64,000 nt of DNA, taken from Actinomadura mexicana (lineage in GTDB: Bacteria > Actinomycetota > Actinomycetes > Streptosporangiales > Streptosporangiaceae). Shown here in pieces: positions 45,312 to 52,626 of the stretch. Within the stretch, counting starts at the first letter, position 1; every line of letters begins with the position of its first letter. A model generated the notes under the pieces. That model had not been told where the DNA came from. It did no database searches and worked only from the letters and a program-made list of their open reading frames with translations. The stretch lies in the NCBI RefSeq assembly GCF_900188105.1, contig NZ_FZNP01000002.1, positions 62,001 to 126,000 of the forward strand, read 5' to 3'. The position numbers and the translations under genes were made by a program.

Positions 45312-45950
45312 ACCGGTCAATGCCGGCGCCAATGCCGCAGCACCGCCGGGCCGGAGACGCCCATCGCGAATCGACCTGGACATTGACGACCCGATAAGGA
45401 CTGTCTTTTAGCGACCGCACGACTTGGAACGTTCGAACGAGTTCCCGAACGAGCGTGATCAGTCCGACTGTGGTCACGCGCGAGCCGCCGCGCTGTCAAC
45501 GGACTGTCCCGGCGGGCGGTCGGGCTTTGCGGCGCCGCCACTCCGGAAGCGACCCGGCCGACCTTTTTAGGAACGATCCAAAATAGCGGCCGTCCTGGGT
45601 CGACTCACGTCCTGCCAGGGCCTGTGATCTGCGAAGACGGGAAACGGCGGACCGGTCTCATGCACCGGGTGGAGTACTCGATGAGCGCTCCACGCCACCA
45701 AGACCGATCCGCCGTCAACGTGCGCCCCTGCCGACAGGTGACAAGTCCGCCGCGATCAAGAGGGGCTTACACACTTGACAATATATCACTTTCGACGAAT
45801 CGATCATCCTGTTACCATCCGTTTCAACTCAAAGAAGAGCCCGTTCCGGCTCTCTCAGAGAGTTGCACTGTTCACCAGGTGCAACCAGGGAGAGCCGGGC
45901 TGACAACCCGGGACTTCCTGGTGCACCCATGCACCGAAAGGGGAGTCCAA
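45312..45950 (+). promoter_or_regulatory. 639-bp noncoding stretch: promoter and long leader of the transporter gene
   Basis: I see no supportable gene here. The left part has a CGTTCGAACG palindrome near 45,430. The region 45,775-45,850 is strikingly AT-rich and contains a perfect TTGACA at 45,775-45,780; no good -10 lies at the ideal spacing (AATCGA at 17 bp). Between there and the transporter start is a leader of more than 100 bases, rich in inverted repeats, annotated separately. Confidence 0.55.
45862..45935 (+). promoter_or_regulatory. Structured 5' leader with mutually exclusive hairpins
   Basis: Three hairpins can be drawn just before the transporter start at 45,951. P1 is GTTGCAC/GTGCAAC (45,862-45,885) with a ten-base loop. 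P2 is ACCAGG...CCTGGT (45,884-45,922) with an inner CCGGG/CCCGG helix and a symmetric internal loop. P3 is GGTGCA/TGCACC (45,920-45,935), ending four bases before the AAGGGGAG ribosome site. P1 and P2 share two bases and P2 and P3 share three. The P1 loop (CACCAG) can instead pair with the 3' arm of P2 (CTGGTG). This looks like a switch or attenuator. I do not recognise a known riboswitch class. Confidence 0.5.
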
Positions 45951-46922
45951 ATGGGCTTCACCAACCGAGACAAGACGGCCGAGCTGGGTAAAACCAGCAA
46001 AGCCGCCCCGCCGCCGCAGGGCAGACTCGCCGCCCTCGTGGTGGCAGCACTCGTCGTCGGCGAAACCGGCGTCATCCTCCAGCTCTTCTTCAACGTGATC
46101 AAGGAGGAGGGCGCCATCATGACCTCCTTCCTGCAGACCGTTGTGGGAACGGCGCTGCTGTGGTGCGTCGTCCGGCCGAACCTGAAGGTCGGATGGCCGC
46201 TGTGGTGGCGTGCGCTCGCCATCGGCGGTTCGAGCGTGGTCAGCCTCGTCGCAGCGAGGGAGGCCATGACGCTCGTCCCCTACGGGACGATCACGTGCCT
46301 GGCGTTCGTCTTCGGCCCGATGGCCGCGGCGAGCTTCAGGATCGTCCGGGCCCGGATGATGCGTGCGCTGATATGGCCGCTCATGGCCGCAGCGTCCGTG
46401 TTCCTGCTGGTCGACGGGCTCGGGTCCGGCGACCTCGTGGGCTTCGGGCTCATCGGGCTGGTGGCACTCGCCTACCACGTCTACGCGACGACCACCTCCG
46501 GCCTCCAGAAGGACGAGGTGAACACCGTGGCGACGCTGGCGAGGCTGCCCACCGTGCTCCTTCTCACCGGCATGCTGTTCTCCGCCGAGGAGCCCAGTGC
46601 GCTGCTTCACGTGAGCGGGGAGGCCTGGTGGGTCTGCTCGGTCTCGGGCGCCGTGGGCGTCGTGGCCCTGCTGATGATCAACGCAGCATGGAAGCGGGGC
46701 CTGACGGTCACGACCCACGCCAGCGTGATGCCTGCGGACAACGGGCTGGCAATGGTCGACGGCATGATCGCCGGCCAGTTCCCGTCCCTGTTCAACTGGT
46801 TCGGGGCCTTGCTGGTCATCATCGCGGAAGTGGGCGCCACGCGCGCCCGGATCCCGGACCCGAAGACGTCGCCGAGGTTCTCCAAGTTCCTCGACGGCCT
46901 CCCGGCCAGGATCGGCCGCTGA
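45951..46922 (+). CDS. DMT-superfamily (EamA-like) transporter
   Basis: A 323-residue integral membrane protein. ATG 45951 was chosen because of GGGGAG six bases upstream; earlier in-frame ATGs would extend it through the AT-rich promoter and hairpins. About ten hydrophobic helices in two halves fit the drug/metabolite transporter superfamily, whose members export amino acids (RhtA class) or drugs. The N- and C-termini are hydrophilic. It is followed by a strong terminator. As the last gene of the cluster region, it may export the product, a precursor or an amino acid. The substrate is unknown. Confidence 0.8.
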   Translation: MGFTNRDKTAELGKTSKAAPPPQGRLAALVVAALVVGETGVILQLFFNVIKEEGAIMTSFLQTVVGTALLWCVVRPNLKVGWPLWWRALAIGGSSVVSLVAAREAMTLVPYGTITCLAFVFGPMAAASFRIVRARMMRALIWPLMAAASVFLLVDGLGSGDLVGFGLIGLVALAYHVYATTTSGLQKDEVNTVATLARLPTVLLLTGMLFSAEEPSALLHVSGEAWWVCSVSGAVGVVALLMINAAWKRGLTVTTHASVMPADNGLAMVDGMIAGQFPSLFNWFGALLVIIAEVGATRARIPDPKTSPRFSKFLDGLPARIGR

Positions 46923-46982
46923 TCTGACGCGCGCCACGCGCGTCCAGAACAAGGAGAAGCCTGAGGGCTGATCCCGGCAACC

Positions 46983-47011
46983 GCGGCGGGGAGGACGAAC
47001 CTCCCCGCCGC
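46983..47011. terminator. Strong bidirectional terminator hairpin
   Basis: A perfect 12-bp stem, GCGGCGGGGAGG with CCTCCCCGCCGC, and a five-base loop, followed by ACTTTCG. It lies between the plus-strand transporter (ends 46,922) and the minus-strand peptidase (ends 47,100), so it can end transcription from both sides. It also marks a sensible right border of the biosynthetic cluster. Confidence 0.85.
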
Positions 47012-47099
47012 ACTTTCGTGTGCGCGGCGTGTTCGGCGGCCCATGTGCCGTCCTGCCGTCGTCCCGAGTCCGCGGGCCGCGTTCGTCCGCCCTTCTTCG

Positions 47100-48461
47100 C
47101 TACTTGCGGCGCGCCACGTCGTAGAGGGCGCAGCCGATCAGTTCGAGGGACACCTGCAGCCGTTCCAGGCTGACGTTCTGGGCGATCGTGTCCTCGGGGG
47201 TGTGGTAGAAGGGCTCCAGCTGGCTGGGCGCCTCGGCGCCGCGCCAGCTGAAGTTGCCCGCCGGGATACCGCGCTCGTAGAAGGCCTCGTGGTCGCTGGA
47301 GCCCCGGGCGGTGGGGCCCTTGGTCTGACCGGCGTAGCCGAGCCGGTGCGCGGCGGCGTTCACCGCGGCCGTGGTGGTGTTGTCCGCGCCGTCCACGGAC
47401 AGCAGCCAGTACGTGCCCGCCGGGGGATGACTGGTGGCGACCATGTCGTTCTGGAAGCAGCCGGTGATCTGTGCGACCTGCGCCGCGTCGAGTTGCTTCA
47501 CATAGTGCCGGGCACCGACCAGGCCGTTCTCCTCCGAGCCCCACAGGCAGACGCGGATCGCCTGCTGGGTCGGCAGCCGCTTCAGCGCGCGCGCCAGCTC
47601 CAGGCACAGCACGGTTCCGCTGCCGTCGTCGTTGGCGCCGGGTGAGCCGGGGACGCTGTCGTAGTGCGCGCTGACGATGACGGCCTTGCCGGTCGGGTTG
47701 GGCAGCGCCGCCCGCCGCTCGGCCAGGACGTTGTACGAGGTCAGCCCCGAGTGGTGGGTGACCGCGAAGGACAGCCGCCGGGCGCCGGCGCGGATCCGCT
47801 CGCCGTGGTATTCGGCCAGGCCCAGCACCGGGGTCGCGACCGCCTCGTTCAGGGTCGGGACGAAGGAGCCCGCCTTGCGCTCGGGATAGGTGACCGAGCG
47901 CGCGTTGACGATGAGCGCCGCCGCGGCTCCCGCGCCCGCGGCGGCCTTGGCCTGCTCGGTCTCCTTGCCGGGTATCCGGTCGAACAGCACCAGCCTGCCG
48001 CGCACATCACCGGTGACCTCGGTGACCTGGCCCACGTCCACCACCGTCCCCTGCACGGAGGCGACGGCGCCCTGCGGGGAGGCACTGCACTGCCAGGCCC
48101 GCTCGCCCCGGGAGCGGATCTCCGCAAGGTATTTGTCGGCGACCGGGAAGGGCTGCAGTTCGACCTTGTAGCCGAGATCGCGCAGACGTCCGGCGATGTA
48201 GCGGGCGGCGCGGTGCTCCGACGGGGTGCCGGCGATGCGCCAGCCGATCTCGTCGCTCAGCACTTCCAGGTGCCGCAGCGCCCGGCGGGCGTCGACGCGG
48301 GCGACCACCGCCCGGTCGCCGGGGGTGAGGGAGGGCGACCGGAGGGCACCGGGGCGCTGCCGGGCGGCGGCCGCGGCGGTGCCGGGGAGCAGGCCGACGG
48401 TCGCGAACCCGGTGAGGGCCGCGGCCCCGGCCAGCAGATCACGGCGTTTGACCTCGGACAT
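47100..48461 (-). CDS. Tat-exported M28-family metallo-aminopeptidase
   Basis: A 453-residue secreted peptidase starting at ATG 48461 after GAGGAG. The N-terminus KRRDLLAGAAALTG with AAAAA after it is a twin-arginine signal peptide. A protease-associated domain spans roughly residues 130-230. The M28 metal site is visible as SAHYDS (His), ANDDGSG (bridging Asp), SEENG (catalytic and metal Glu), the Asp in QNDMV and a late His in FYHTPEDT. M28 enzymes of this type remove N-terminal residues with two zinc ions. It has no obvious link to the NRPS cluster. Confidence 0.9.
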   Translation of the reverse strand: MSEVKRRDLLAGAAALTGFATVGLLPGTAAAAARQRPGALRSPSLTPGDRAVVARVDARRALRHLEVLSDEIGWRIAGTPSEHRAARYIAGRLRDLGYKVELQPFPVADKYLAEIRSRGERAWQCSASPQGAVASVQGTVVDVGQVTEVTGDVRGRLVLFDRIPGKETEQAKAAAGAGAAAALIVNARSVTYPERKAGSFVPTLNEAVATPVLGLAEYHGERIRAGARRLSFAVTHHSGLTSYNVLAERRAALPNPTGKAVIVSAHYDSVPGSPGANDDGSGTVLCLELARALKRLPTQQAIRVCLWGSEENGLVGARHYVKQLDAAQVAQITGCFQNDMVATSHPPAGTYWLLSVDGADNTTTAAVNAAAHRLGYAGQTKGPTARGSSDHEAFYERGIPAGNFSWRGAEAPSQLEPFYHTPEDTIAQNVSLERLQVSLELIGCALYDVARRK

Positions 48462-49032
48462 GGCGTCTCCTCGGGGAGATTGGCGGCCGGCGCCGCCGGC
48501 CTCGGATGTCGAGTCGGCAACGGACGACGGGACAACGGACTTCCCCCGGTTGGGGCGAACATACAAAATCGCCACTAAACCGACAAGACTCTTACCGTCT
48601 GCAAACCAAATCGTGATCAAGCTCGCAAGGAAGGCCAGGCCAATGGCCACCCGTTCCGGCCGGGTCATCCGGCCGGAACGGGATGCCGATAGGGAAAACG
48701 GCTGGATTGAGCGTTCAGCAGACTGCGTTGGATTCCGAGGCGAACTCTGATTTCGGATTCTTAACGGCGGAGTGGGCAGATGGCCTCTTTTCCGCGTTCG
48801 GTATGGCCCGCACGTCGCGCTGGTCCGAGACAGTGTCAACGGTCCCGCACGGTTGCCGGTAGAACCGGTCCGCCCTGTCCAGCGGCATGGTCGGGTCGGA
48901 CGCCCGACTGCAGGCACTTCGCAGGCGTCGCCCTCGGGAATGTCAGCCGATTCCGGTGAAGGGGCAGCGCATCGGTCACGTGGATCGGTGCCGCAATCTC
49001 GGACTCGCGGGTGGGCGAGGCCGGTGGGCTTC
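48462..49032. other. 571-bp noncoding stretch upstream of the peptidase
   Basis: No convincing gene is seen. The part 48,550-48,640 is AT-richer and probably holds the peptidase promoter. An open frame in phase with the peptidase could encode a short hydrophobic stretch (AIGLAFLASLITIWF, then LVGLVAILYV) from about 48,660 downward, but it lacks a ribosome site and would put the Tat signal in the middle of a protein, so I do not annotate it. A long palindrome lies at 48,650-48,682. The rest, to 49,032, shows nothing recognisable. Confidence 0.6.
48650..48682. terminator. Perfect 14-bp palindrome, likely terminator
   Basis: CCCGTTCCGGCCGG and its exact complement are separated by GTCAT. No T-run follows on either strand, as is common in actinomycetes. 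It lies about 350 bp downstream of the minus-strand nitroreductase/dehalogenase operon and upstream of the peptidase promoter, so it could insulate the two. A protein-binding site is the alternative. Confidence 0.6.
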
Positions 49033-49728
49033 TCAGTGGTGGCGGCCCGTTCCCGGGCCGAGCGCGGCGGGGAGGTCGGTGAGGGACCTGATCACGATGT
49101 CGGGTGGGCTGCCGTCCGGTTCGAAAACGCCGCCCGAGCGGTCGACCCAGGCCGCGCGGAGCCCGGCCGACTCGGCGCCGATGATGTCGAAGGAGTTGCA
49201 CGACACCAGGCGCACCCGCGACGGCACCCGGTCGAGGCGCGCGGCCGCATGATGGTACGGGCGGGGGGACGGTTTGAACGCCCGCACCTCGTCGACGCTG
49301 ATGACCTCGGCGAAGTACCGCCGCAGTCCGCTGGCGTCCAGGACCGCGTCGAGCATCGCCGGCGCGCCGTTGGACAGGACGGCCAGGACGTGCCCTCGGT
49401 CGAGCAGGGCTTCCAGCGCCGGGACCGCGTCGGGAAACGGTTCGAGGTCGTTGTAGCCGGCGATCAGCGATTCCTTGGCACTGGTCTCGAGCCTCTTGTC
49501 CAGCAGGGCGAGCGCGTGGTCCAGCGCTTTGCGGGTGCACCAGCCGAAGTCCTCGTACCGCCCCATGGCGGTAAGGCGGAAACTGATGTCGAGTTGCTTC
49601 CGGCGCCAGAGTCGGGCGACCTCGGCCGCGTCGGCGGGAGGCAGCCGCTCTTCCAGGTCCGTCGCGATCCCAAGGGGATCGACGAGGGTTCCGTACACGT
49701 CGAAGACGAGCGCTTCAGGGCTCGGCAA
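49033..49728 (-). CDS. Haloacid dehalogenase type II (2-haloacid dehalogenase family)
   Basis: A 231-residue HAD-fold hydrolase starting at TTG 49728, with AAGGAG eight bases upstream and a 14-bp overlap with the nitroreductase gene. The Asp nucleophile is in FDVYGTLVD, the second motif is LSNGAP, the Lys is in FKPSPRPY, and the last motif is SCNSFDIIGAESAGLRAAW. These are the forms of L-2-haloacid dehalogenases, which replace the halogen of short 2-haloacids by hydroxyl. It is the last gene of an operon with a nitroreductase and a hydroxylaminobenzoate-lyase-like gene. Dichloroacetate is a possible substrate by context. Confidence 0.82.
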   Translation of the reverse strand: MPSPEALVFDVYGTLVDPLGIATDLEERLPPADAAEVARLWRRKQLDISFRLTAMGRYEDFGWCTRKALDHALALLDKRLETSAKESLIAGYNDLEPFPDAVPALEALLDRGHVLAVLSNGAPAMLDAVLDASGLRRYFAEVISVDEVRAFKPSPRPYHHAAARLDRVPSRVRLVSCNSFDIIGAESAGLRAAWVDRSGGVFEPDGSPPDIVIRSLTDLPAALGPGTGRHH

Positions 49729-50545
49729 CCTGGTCTCCTTCCGTCACTGTGCCACGTCCCGGGCCCGCGGGCGACCGCCCGGCGCCGCCGTGGAAGACCG
49801 CGAAGTTCTCCACCGGCTCGCGGGTCGTGCGCCGGGCGCAGAGCACATGCCCGGGATCGGCGTACCCGAGCGCGAGGCCGCACACGATGGTCTGGTCGTC
49901 GGGGATCGACAACTGGTCGCGCAGCACCGGATGAAAATGGATCAGCGAGGCCTGCGGGCAGGTGTCCAGGCCGGCCCCGCGAGCGGCGAGCATCAGGGCC
50001 TGCAGGAACAGCCCCGCGTCGAGGAGCGCGCCGGCGAGCAGGTGCCGGCTGACCGTGACGACCAAGCCGACCGGAGCCCCGAAGAAGGTGTAGTTGCGGG
50101 CGTGGTAGGCGTTTCGCAGCACCATGTCGGCCCGGCCGATCCCCAGGAGGTCGCCGTACAGCCATTCTCCGAAGCGGTGCCGTCGCGTGCGAAAAGGCTC
50201 CGGCCAGGCGTCGGGGGCGGGCTGGTACGGGTATTCCAGAGCGGTTTCCGGGAGCCGCCGACCGTTCTCGAACGCTTCGAGCAGCGCGGTCGCCAGCCTG
50301 TGCTTGGCCGCCCCCATGAGGACGTGCACCCGCCAGGGCTGGCTGTTGGAGTTGCTCGCCGACATCGATGCGAGCGCGAGCAGCCGTTCGACCTCCTCCC
50401 GGGTCACCGGGACCGGGAGGAAGGCCCGCACGGACCGGCGGGTGCGAAGGGCTTGTTCGACGCTCACCGCGGCCCGCGGAGGCGGTGGGCCGGCCGGCCC
50501 CGTCTCCGGGGCGTCGTCCTTCCGCCCGGAACCGGTCTCACGCAT
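49715..50545 (-). CDS. Nitroreductase family flavoprotein (4-nitrobenzoate reductase-like)
   Basis: A 276-residue protein starting at ATG 50545, overlapping the upstream gene by eight bases. The FMN-binding RRSVRAFLPVPV and the SNSNSQPWRVHV segment are typical of oxygen-insensitive nitroreductases. The C-terminal part (LFLQALMLAARGAGLDTCP) is the usual dimer and flavin region. Immediately upstream is a protein resembling 4-hydroxylaminobenzoate lyase, which acts on the product of 4-nitrobenzoate reduction. That pairing is known from 4-nitrobenzoate degraders (PnbA and PnbB) and makes a nitroaromatic substrate likely. Confidence 0.82.
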   Translation of the reverse strand: MRETGSGRKDDAPETGPAGPPPPRAAVSVEQALRTRRSVRAFLPVPVTREEVERLLALASMSASNSNSQPWRVHVLMGAAKHRLATALLEAFENGRRLPETALEYPYQPAPDAWPEPFRTRRHRFGEWLYGDLLGIGRADMVLRNAYHARNYTFFGAPVGLVVTVSRHLLAGALLDAGLFLQALMLAARGAGLDTCPQASLIHFHPVLRDQLSIPDDQTIVCGLALGYADPGHVLCARRTTREPVENFAVFHGGAGRSPAGPGRGTVTEGDQVAEP

Positions 50546-51053
50546 CGGCGGGCGGGGCGATGTCGTAGGAGATGCGTCCCGCGGGCAGGTAGAAGAGCGC
50601 GATCAGGGCGCCTCCCTTCACCTCGGGATAGTGGTGACTGCCCGGTGCCGGCGCGGTCCATCCCGCACCCGACCAGCCGAGCGGACCCGCCAGGCGGGCG
50701 TCGGCGTCGAGCGGCACGACCAGGTTGAGCTCCCCGTAGGGGTGCTGGTGGTACTGACCGCGATAGGGCGGGACGCTGTTCATGTAGACGGCGGTGATGC
50801 TGAAGTAGTGGAGTTCCTCACTCGGCTCGGCGATCCGGCTGCGCCGGTAGTCGGGGCCGTCCACCTCGATGTTCGCCGCCCAGCCGGCCTCCACGCCGTC
50901 GGTGACCATTCCGGCGAGGTCGTCCCAAAGGGAGGAACCCGGGCCGTGGGTCGTGTTGAGCCAGGCTTCCAGGTCGGGCCCCGCAGTGCGGTTCCTGACC
51001 TCCGAGAGAAAGGGGATACTGCGCTCGACCAGGGCGCGGGCGCTCGGTTCCAT
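50538..51053 (-). CDS. pnbB: 4-hydroxylaminobenzoate lyase-like protein
   Basis: A 171-residue protein starting at ATG 51053 after GAAGGA. Recognisable family segments are GVEAGWAANIEVDGPDYRRS, ITAVYMNSV, RGQYHQHPYGELNLVVPLD and APGSHHYPEVKGG. The two His of YHQHPYGE and the HH of GSHHYPEV suggest a cupin-like metal site. Proteins of this type (PnbB) convert 4-hydroxylaminobenzoate to protocatechuate and ammonia. The recognition is from memory of the family and rests strongly on the adjacent nitroreductase. The gene is the second in a four-gene operon. Confidence 0.68.
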   Translation of the reverse strand: MEPSARALVERSIPFLSEVRNRTAGPDLEAWLNTTHGPGSSLWDDLAGMVTDGVEAGWAANIEVDGPDYRRSRIAEPSEELHYFSITAVYMNSVPPYRGQYHQHPYGELNLVVPLDADARLAGPLGWSGAGWTAPAPGSHHYPEVKGGALIALFYLPAGRISYDIAPPADA

Positions 51054-51128
51054 GATGTGTCCTTCTTGCTGGGTGACGGATAAGGGTGCAGGCCCTTAGG
51101 GACGGGCCGGACGAGGAGTTCCCGCCGC

Positions 51129-51716
51129 TCAGACCGGTGCGGTTCCCTCGGCCGCCTTGGCCGTGCGCTCGGCCAGGTCCATGAGGCCGGCGAGCAACTC
51201 CCGCAGGAGCTCCCTGGTGATCTCGTCCCCGGTCATGGTGCCCTCGGCGTCGAAGCGCTCGTGGGACCGGAAGACCGTCACCTCAGGGTGGGCGACGACG
51301 GGAGCCTGGATGCGGTGGAGGATCTGGCGCAGGACGAGCTGGGCCCGGGCGGTGCCGAACTGGGACGGGGACGCCCCGAGGACGGCGACGGGTTTGTCGC
51401 GCAGGCCGGGGTCCTCGGCCGGGCGGGAGAGCCAGTCGAGGGCGTTCATCAGGGCGCCCGGGATCGAGGAGTTGTACTCGGGTGTGGCGATGACGACCCC
51501 GTCCGCGCACCGGACGCGTCGGCGCAGGTCCGCGACGTGCGCGGGCTCCGGGCCGTGCTCCAGATCCTGGTCGAAGTGAGGCAGGGATCCGAGGGAGTCG
51601 ACGATGTCGATGGTGACGCCGGCCGGGGCCAGCTCCCGGAGGGCACGCAGCAGGCCCGTGTTGTGCGATCGGCGCCGGAGGCTCCCGGAGATCGCGACGA
51701 AGGTCAGGTCAGGCAT
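51129..51716 (-). CDS. NAD(P)H-dependent FMN reductase
   Basis: A 195-residue flavodoxin-fold protein starting at ATG 51716 with GAGGGG upstream. The phosphate loop is SGSLRRRSHNTGLLRAL and the flavin-binding loop is PEYNSSIPGALMNALDW, both diagnostic for this family. It heads the minus-strand operon with the lyase, nitroreductase and dehalogenase and is divergent from the IclR regulator, so it is probably controlled from the site at 51,770. It could supply reduced flavin or act directly on quinones or nitro groups. Confidence 0.85.
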   Translation of the reverse strand: MPDLTFVAISGSLRRRSHNTGLLRALRELAPAGVTIDIVDSLGSLPHFDQDLEHGPEPAHVADLRRRVRCADGVVIATPEYNSSIPGALMNALDWLSRPAEDPGLRDKPVAVLGASPSQFGTARAQLVLRQILHRIQAPVVAHPEVTVFRSHERFDAEGTMTGDEITRELLRELLAGLMDLAERTAKAAEGTAPV

Positions 51717-51769
51717 GCTCTTGGGCCCCTCGGTGTCGGTGTCGGTGGCGTCGAAACAGCGGCTTGGTT

Positions 51770-51803
51770 GTCCGATTGCCGCACAAGAGTTCGCGCGATA
51801 CGG
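51770..51803. promoter_or_regulatory. Candidate IclR operator pair in the divergent iclR/flavin reductase promoter
   Basis: GTCCG-ATTGC-CGCAC at 51,770-51,784 differs in one outer base from the GTTCG-N5-CGCAC sites at 55,627-55,790. Exactly 19 bases further, GTTCG-CGCGA-TACGG (51,789-51,803) keeps the left half. The pair lies within the 118-bp gap between the IclR gene and the flavin reductase operon, where autoregulation would be expected. Confidence 0.6.
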
Positions 51804-51834
51804 TCGAGACCTGACGACGAACCGGAAGGGCACG

Positions 51835-52626
51835 ATGGGGCGCTTGGCTGAACGGGACAGTGAGGCACGACGGCAGCGGCGGATCGCCAACGCGCCCAAC
51901 GCGGCGGACTTCTCCGAAGCGCTGGCGCGCGGGCTGGCGGTGCTGTCGGCCTTCTCCGCCGAGAACCGGCGGCTGACCCAGGCCGACCTCGCCCGGGAGC
52001 TGGGCCTGTCCCGTGCGACGGTGCGGCGGGCCGTGCTCACCCTCGAACACCTGGGTTACCTGGCGGCCGACGGCCGGGCCTACGAGCTCACCCCGCGGAT
52101 CCTGCGCCTCGCGTCCGGCTACCTGACCTCCAACGTGACCAGTGCCGTCATGCAGCCCGTCTGCGACCGCGTCTGCGCCCGGCTGCAGGAGGCGTGCTCG
52201 GTCGCGGTCCTCGACGAGGCGGACGCGGTGATGGTCGCCCGTTCCGTGCCCAACCGCCTGATCCAGGTGGGGAGCGGGATCGGGTACCGGACGCCCGCGG
52301 CGGTCTCCTCCCTGGGCAAGGTCCTCCTCGCCTGCCTGCCACCGGACGAGAGCGCGCGCGGCCGGGCGGCGATCGAGGCGGCGGGCGGCTCGGTGGACGA
52401 GGAGGCGCTCGACCGGATCCGCGAGGACGGCTACTGCTACGTGGCCAACGACGTCGAGGCGGGCGCGCACTCGATCGCCGTCCCGCTGCGGCGCTGGGAC
52501 GACCGCGTCATCGCGGCCATCCACGTCGGGTGCAACATCGAGCGGTTCTCCGCGGAGGTCATGCGCGGCGAGGTCCTGGCGCTCCTGCGGGAGGCCGCTG
52601 ACGAACTGCACGCTCAACTCCTCTGA
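51835..52626 (+). CDS. IclR-family transcriptional regulator (PcaR/PobR-like)
   Basis: A 263-residue regulator starting at ATG 51835 with GGAAGG upstream. The N-terminal winged helix holds SEALARGLAVLSAF and the recognition helix LSRATVRRAVLTL. The effector domain follows from about residue 100, with the family motifs VGSGIGYRTPAAVSSLGKVLLA and AGAHSIAVPL. The form is that of the regulators of protocatechuate and related aromatic pathways. It is divergent from the nitroreductase operon and converges with an aldehyde dehydrogenase gene, overlapping its 3' end by 13 bases. The repeated GTTCG-N5-CGCAC sites nearby are its likely operators. Confidence 0.88.
   Translation: MGRLAERDSEARRQRRIANAPNAADFSEALARGLAVLSAFSAENRRLTQADLARELGLSRATVRRAVLTLEHLGYLAADGRAYELTPRILRLASGYLTSNVTSAVMQPVCDRVCARLQEACSVAVLDEADAVMVARSVPNRLIQVGSGIGYRTPAAVSSLGKVLLACLPPDESARGRAAIEAAGGSVDEEALDRIREDGYCYVANDVEAGAHSIAVPLRRWDDRVIAAIHVGCNIERFSAEVMRGEVLALLREAADELHAQLL

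Noticed and set aside
45312..45775. Possible insertion sequence remnant, from repeated GGACTGTC words and a CGTTCGAACG palindrome
   Set aside because: I found no transposase fragment, matching terminal inverted repeats or target duplication.
45624..45950. Longer N-terminus for the DMT transporter starting near 45,624
   Set aside because: It would translate the AT-rich promoter and the hairpin leader, has no membrane or signal features, and ATG 45951 has a good GGGGAG site.
48462..48917. In-frame N-terminal extension of the M28 peptidase with a hydrophobic stretch
   Set aside because: It has no ribosome site, runs through a perfect palindrome, and would place the twin-arginine signal internally. 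ATG 48461 with GAGGAG is far better.
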